This document shows positions 63,073 through 64,000 of a stretch of 64,000 nt of DNA, one piece after another. The stretch is from assembly GCF_039941015.1 (NCBI RefSeq), contig NZ_JBDVFI010000089.1. One strand, written 5' to 3'. The stretch comes from Sedimentitalea sp039941015 (GTDB taxonomy: Bacteria > Pseudomonadota > Alphaproteobacteria > Rhodobacterales > Rhodobacteraceae). The notes under the pieces were generated by a model. The model did not search any database, was not told the DNA's origin, and saw nothing but the letters and a program-made list of their open reading frames with translations. The position numbers and the translations under genes were made by a program. The stretch's first letter is position 1; every line of letters starts with the position of its first letter.

Positions 63073-63458
63073 CGGCGATGCCTTTCGATGGTCGCTATGG
63101 TGGCAGCGAGGTCAGCCTGGTATTTGATCAGGTGCTTGTCGCCACCTTTGGTGATGACCTGCACAAAAGAGGTCATGCTGCGCAGGGTTTCGATCTGATC
63201 GAGGGGGACGCGACGACCGCCGGGACCGATCAGGGTATCACCTGTGATTTCCCAAACCTCGGCAAGTTGTTCGGATGCAAGGAACCAGCCCCGCGCCGTG
63301 ATCCCGGCGAGGCCGGCGATTGCGCCGGTCCAGACATGGGGGCTGCCCATCATCCACAGTATGAACATGGCCAGTGCCATCGCCACAGCGGCCAGAGTTA
63401 TGTGGTTCTGAATGTAGGCCTGTCGGTCGGCGGTGAAGCGGATGGGCGTTTCGGTCAT
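63069..63458 (-). CDS. Hypothetical membrane protein with PH-like domain
   Basis: 129 aa. Two membrane helices at about 21-55 are followed by a short beta-rich domain (EVWEITGDTLIGPGGRRVPLDQIETLRSMTSFVQVITKGGDKHLIKY) resembling a bacterial PH domain. The start overlaps the stop of the next gene and the stop overlaps the pyrC start, so it is in the same operon. Function unknown. Confidence 0.8.
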   Translation of the reverse strand: MTETPIRFTADRQAYIQNHITLAAVAMALAMFILWMMGSPHVWTGAIAGLAGITARGWFLASEQLAEVWEITGDTLIGPGGRRVPLDQIETLRSMTSFVQVITKGGDKHLIKYQADLAATIATIERHRR

Positions 63459-63976
63459 CGGATCACGAGGTAGATCACGAACACGACCAACAGCATGACC
63501 GCAAGAAAGATGCCGCCGCCGATTCGCCGGGCACCGGTGCGGGCGGCGCGTGGCGATTGCGGCGATCCGCTGCGGCGTTTGGCGCTTTCGGGGGTGGCTT
63601 CGGGCTGCGAGGTCCAGTTGGTGGGGGTGGCAGAGTAGGTGCCAAGCGGGACTAGCGTGGCGGCAGGTTTCAGAGTTGCGGCACGGCCGCCCAGGGCGCG
63701 GCTGTGCACGATCAGCACGTTGCCGGTGGTGTCGGCAAGGACGGGGTCGATCTGGTCGGCGGGGATGGCGTGGCCTTGATTCAGGTAGCCGGGCAGGCCG
63801 AGTTCATCCAGATCACTGACCGGAAAGATCTCGACATGGTCGATGTCCACCCCGGTGACGCCCAGCACATCGTCAAGCGCGCCGGGTTCGCGCAGGAATT
63901 TCACCTGTTCGGGCGGCATGTTCAGCGAAAACAAGCGCAGCACGCCGGTTTCGTTTTCGGGAAGGGTAAGGTTCAT
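63455..63976 (-). CDS. Hypothetical protein with C-terminal membrane anchor
   Basis: 173 aa. The N-terminal 95 residues are mixed alpha/beta (VLRLFSLNMPPEQVKFL, VDIDHVEIFPVSDLDELGLPGYLNQGHAIPADQIDP); a Ser/Pro/Arg-rich linker at about 115-148 leads to a single C-terminal helix. I do not recognise a named family. It begins the four-gene visible run to plsY, and its ATG overlaps the TGA of a gene lying mostly beyond the window edge. Confidence 0.78.
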   Translation of the reverse strand: MNLTLPENETGVLRLFSLNMPPEQVKFLREPGALDDVLGVTGVDIDHVEIFPVSDLDELGLPGYLNQGHAIPADQIDPVLADTTGNVLIVHSRALGGRAATLKPAATLVPLGTYSATPTNWTSQPEATPESAKRRSGSPQSPRAARTGARRIGGGIFLAVMLLVVFVIYLVIR

Positions 63977-64000
63977 GCTGCATCCGTCCTTGCGCTGCGC

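Noticed and set aside
63973..64000. Minus-strand codons ending RSARTDAA-stop that overlap the ATG at 63976
   Set aside because: Probably the tail of an upstream gene, possibly pyrB, but eight residues cannot identify it, so it is not listed as a feature.

Overview
The window reads as a chromosomal segment of a marine alphaproteobacterium of the Roseobacter group (Rhodobacterales). The evidence is the mixture of genes: a TrcR (DUF1013) regulator, rpsU beside a COQ9 gene, a cupin DMSP lyase, TRAP and ABC importers, a urease operon divergent from urtABCDE, DUF1127 genes, a VPLPA-CTERM protein, and a GC-rich, densely packed layout with many ATGA-type overlaps. I see no insertion sequence, prophage, CRISPR array, tRNA or rRNA gene.

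Layout. 1-6910 is a catabolic island: a divergent YCII-like gene, then an FAH-family hydrolase, a RutE/TcpB-type nitroreductase, an OsmC protein, a complete DctP-DctQ-DctM TRAP importer and a hydroxyquinol-type intradiol dioxygenase. A convergent GntR/FCD regulator closes it, and its promoter carries the same AT-rich near-palindrome as the operon promoter. 7019-7803 holds a decayed CoA-transferase 3' end (two in-frame stops) overlapping a glyoxalase-fold gene. 8019-15045 is an M81 (MlrC-type) peptidase followed by a five-gene oligopeptide ABC importer. 15054-16556 is a secreted caspase-fold protease with Sel1 repeats, divergent from a DddQ-like DMSP lyase.

17327-24933 is the urease operon on the minus strand (ureD, ureA, a 56-aa membrane protein, ureB, a cyclase-family hydrolase, an AhpD-like protein, a 150-aa membrane protein, ureC, two DUF1127 genes, ureE, ureF, ureG). 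It diverges from the urea importer urtABCDE (25332-31310), with an mRNA-type stem-loop between urtA and urtB. Import plus hydrolysis gives a full urea-to-ammonia unit. 31557-39932 is a Pim-like beta-oxidation operon (fused hydratase/dehydrogenase, thiolase, two paired acyl-CoA dehydrogenases, thioesterase, hydratase, CoA ligase) ended by a clear terminator.

40063-53174 is mixed: a CAP-domain protein, rpsU, COQ9, two zeta-crystallin-type oxidoreductases, DUF2189, a VPLPA-CTERM surface protein, RNase T2, trcR, fused sat-cysC, trxB with a divergent Lrp regulator, and a Hint-domain protein. 53554-63976 is largely housekeeping: lgt-midA-pgeF, ubiK, YbjN, proC-csaA, tdk, a CII-like HTH gene beside an array of hairpins, a KAS III-like enzyme, and plsY with a dihydroorotase homologue that has lost its metal ligands, preceded by two small membrane proteins.

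Most interesting points: the TRAP-coupled hydroxyquinol-type island with its candidate operator pair, the urease operon interrupted by five non-urease reading frames, a ureD whose only family-length start is an ATC codon with a good ribosome binding site, the PyrC-prime-like dihydroorotase, and the hairpin array at 59268-59403.
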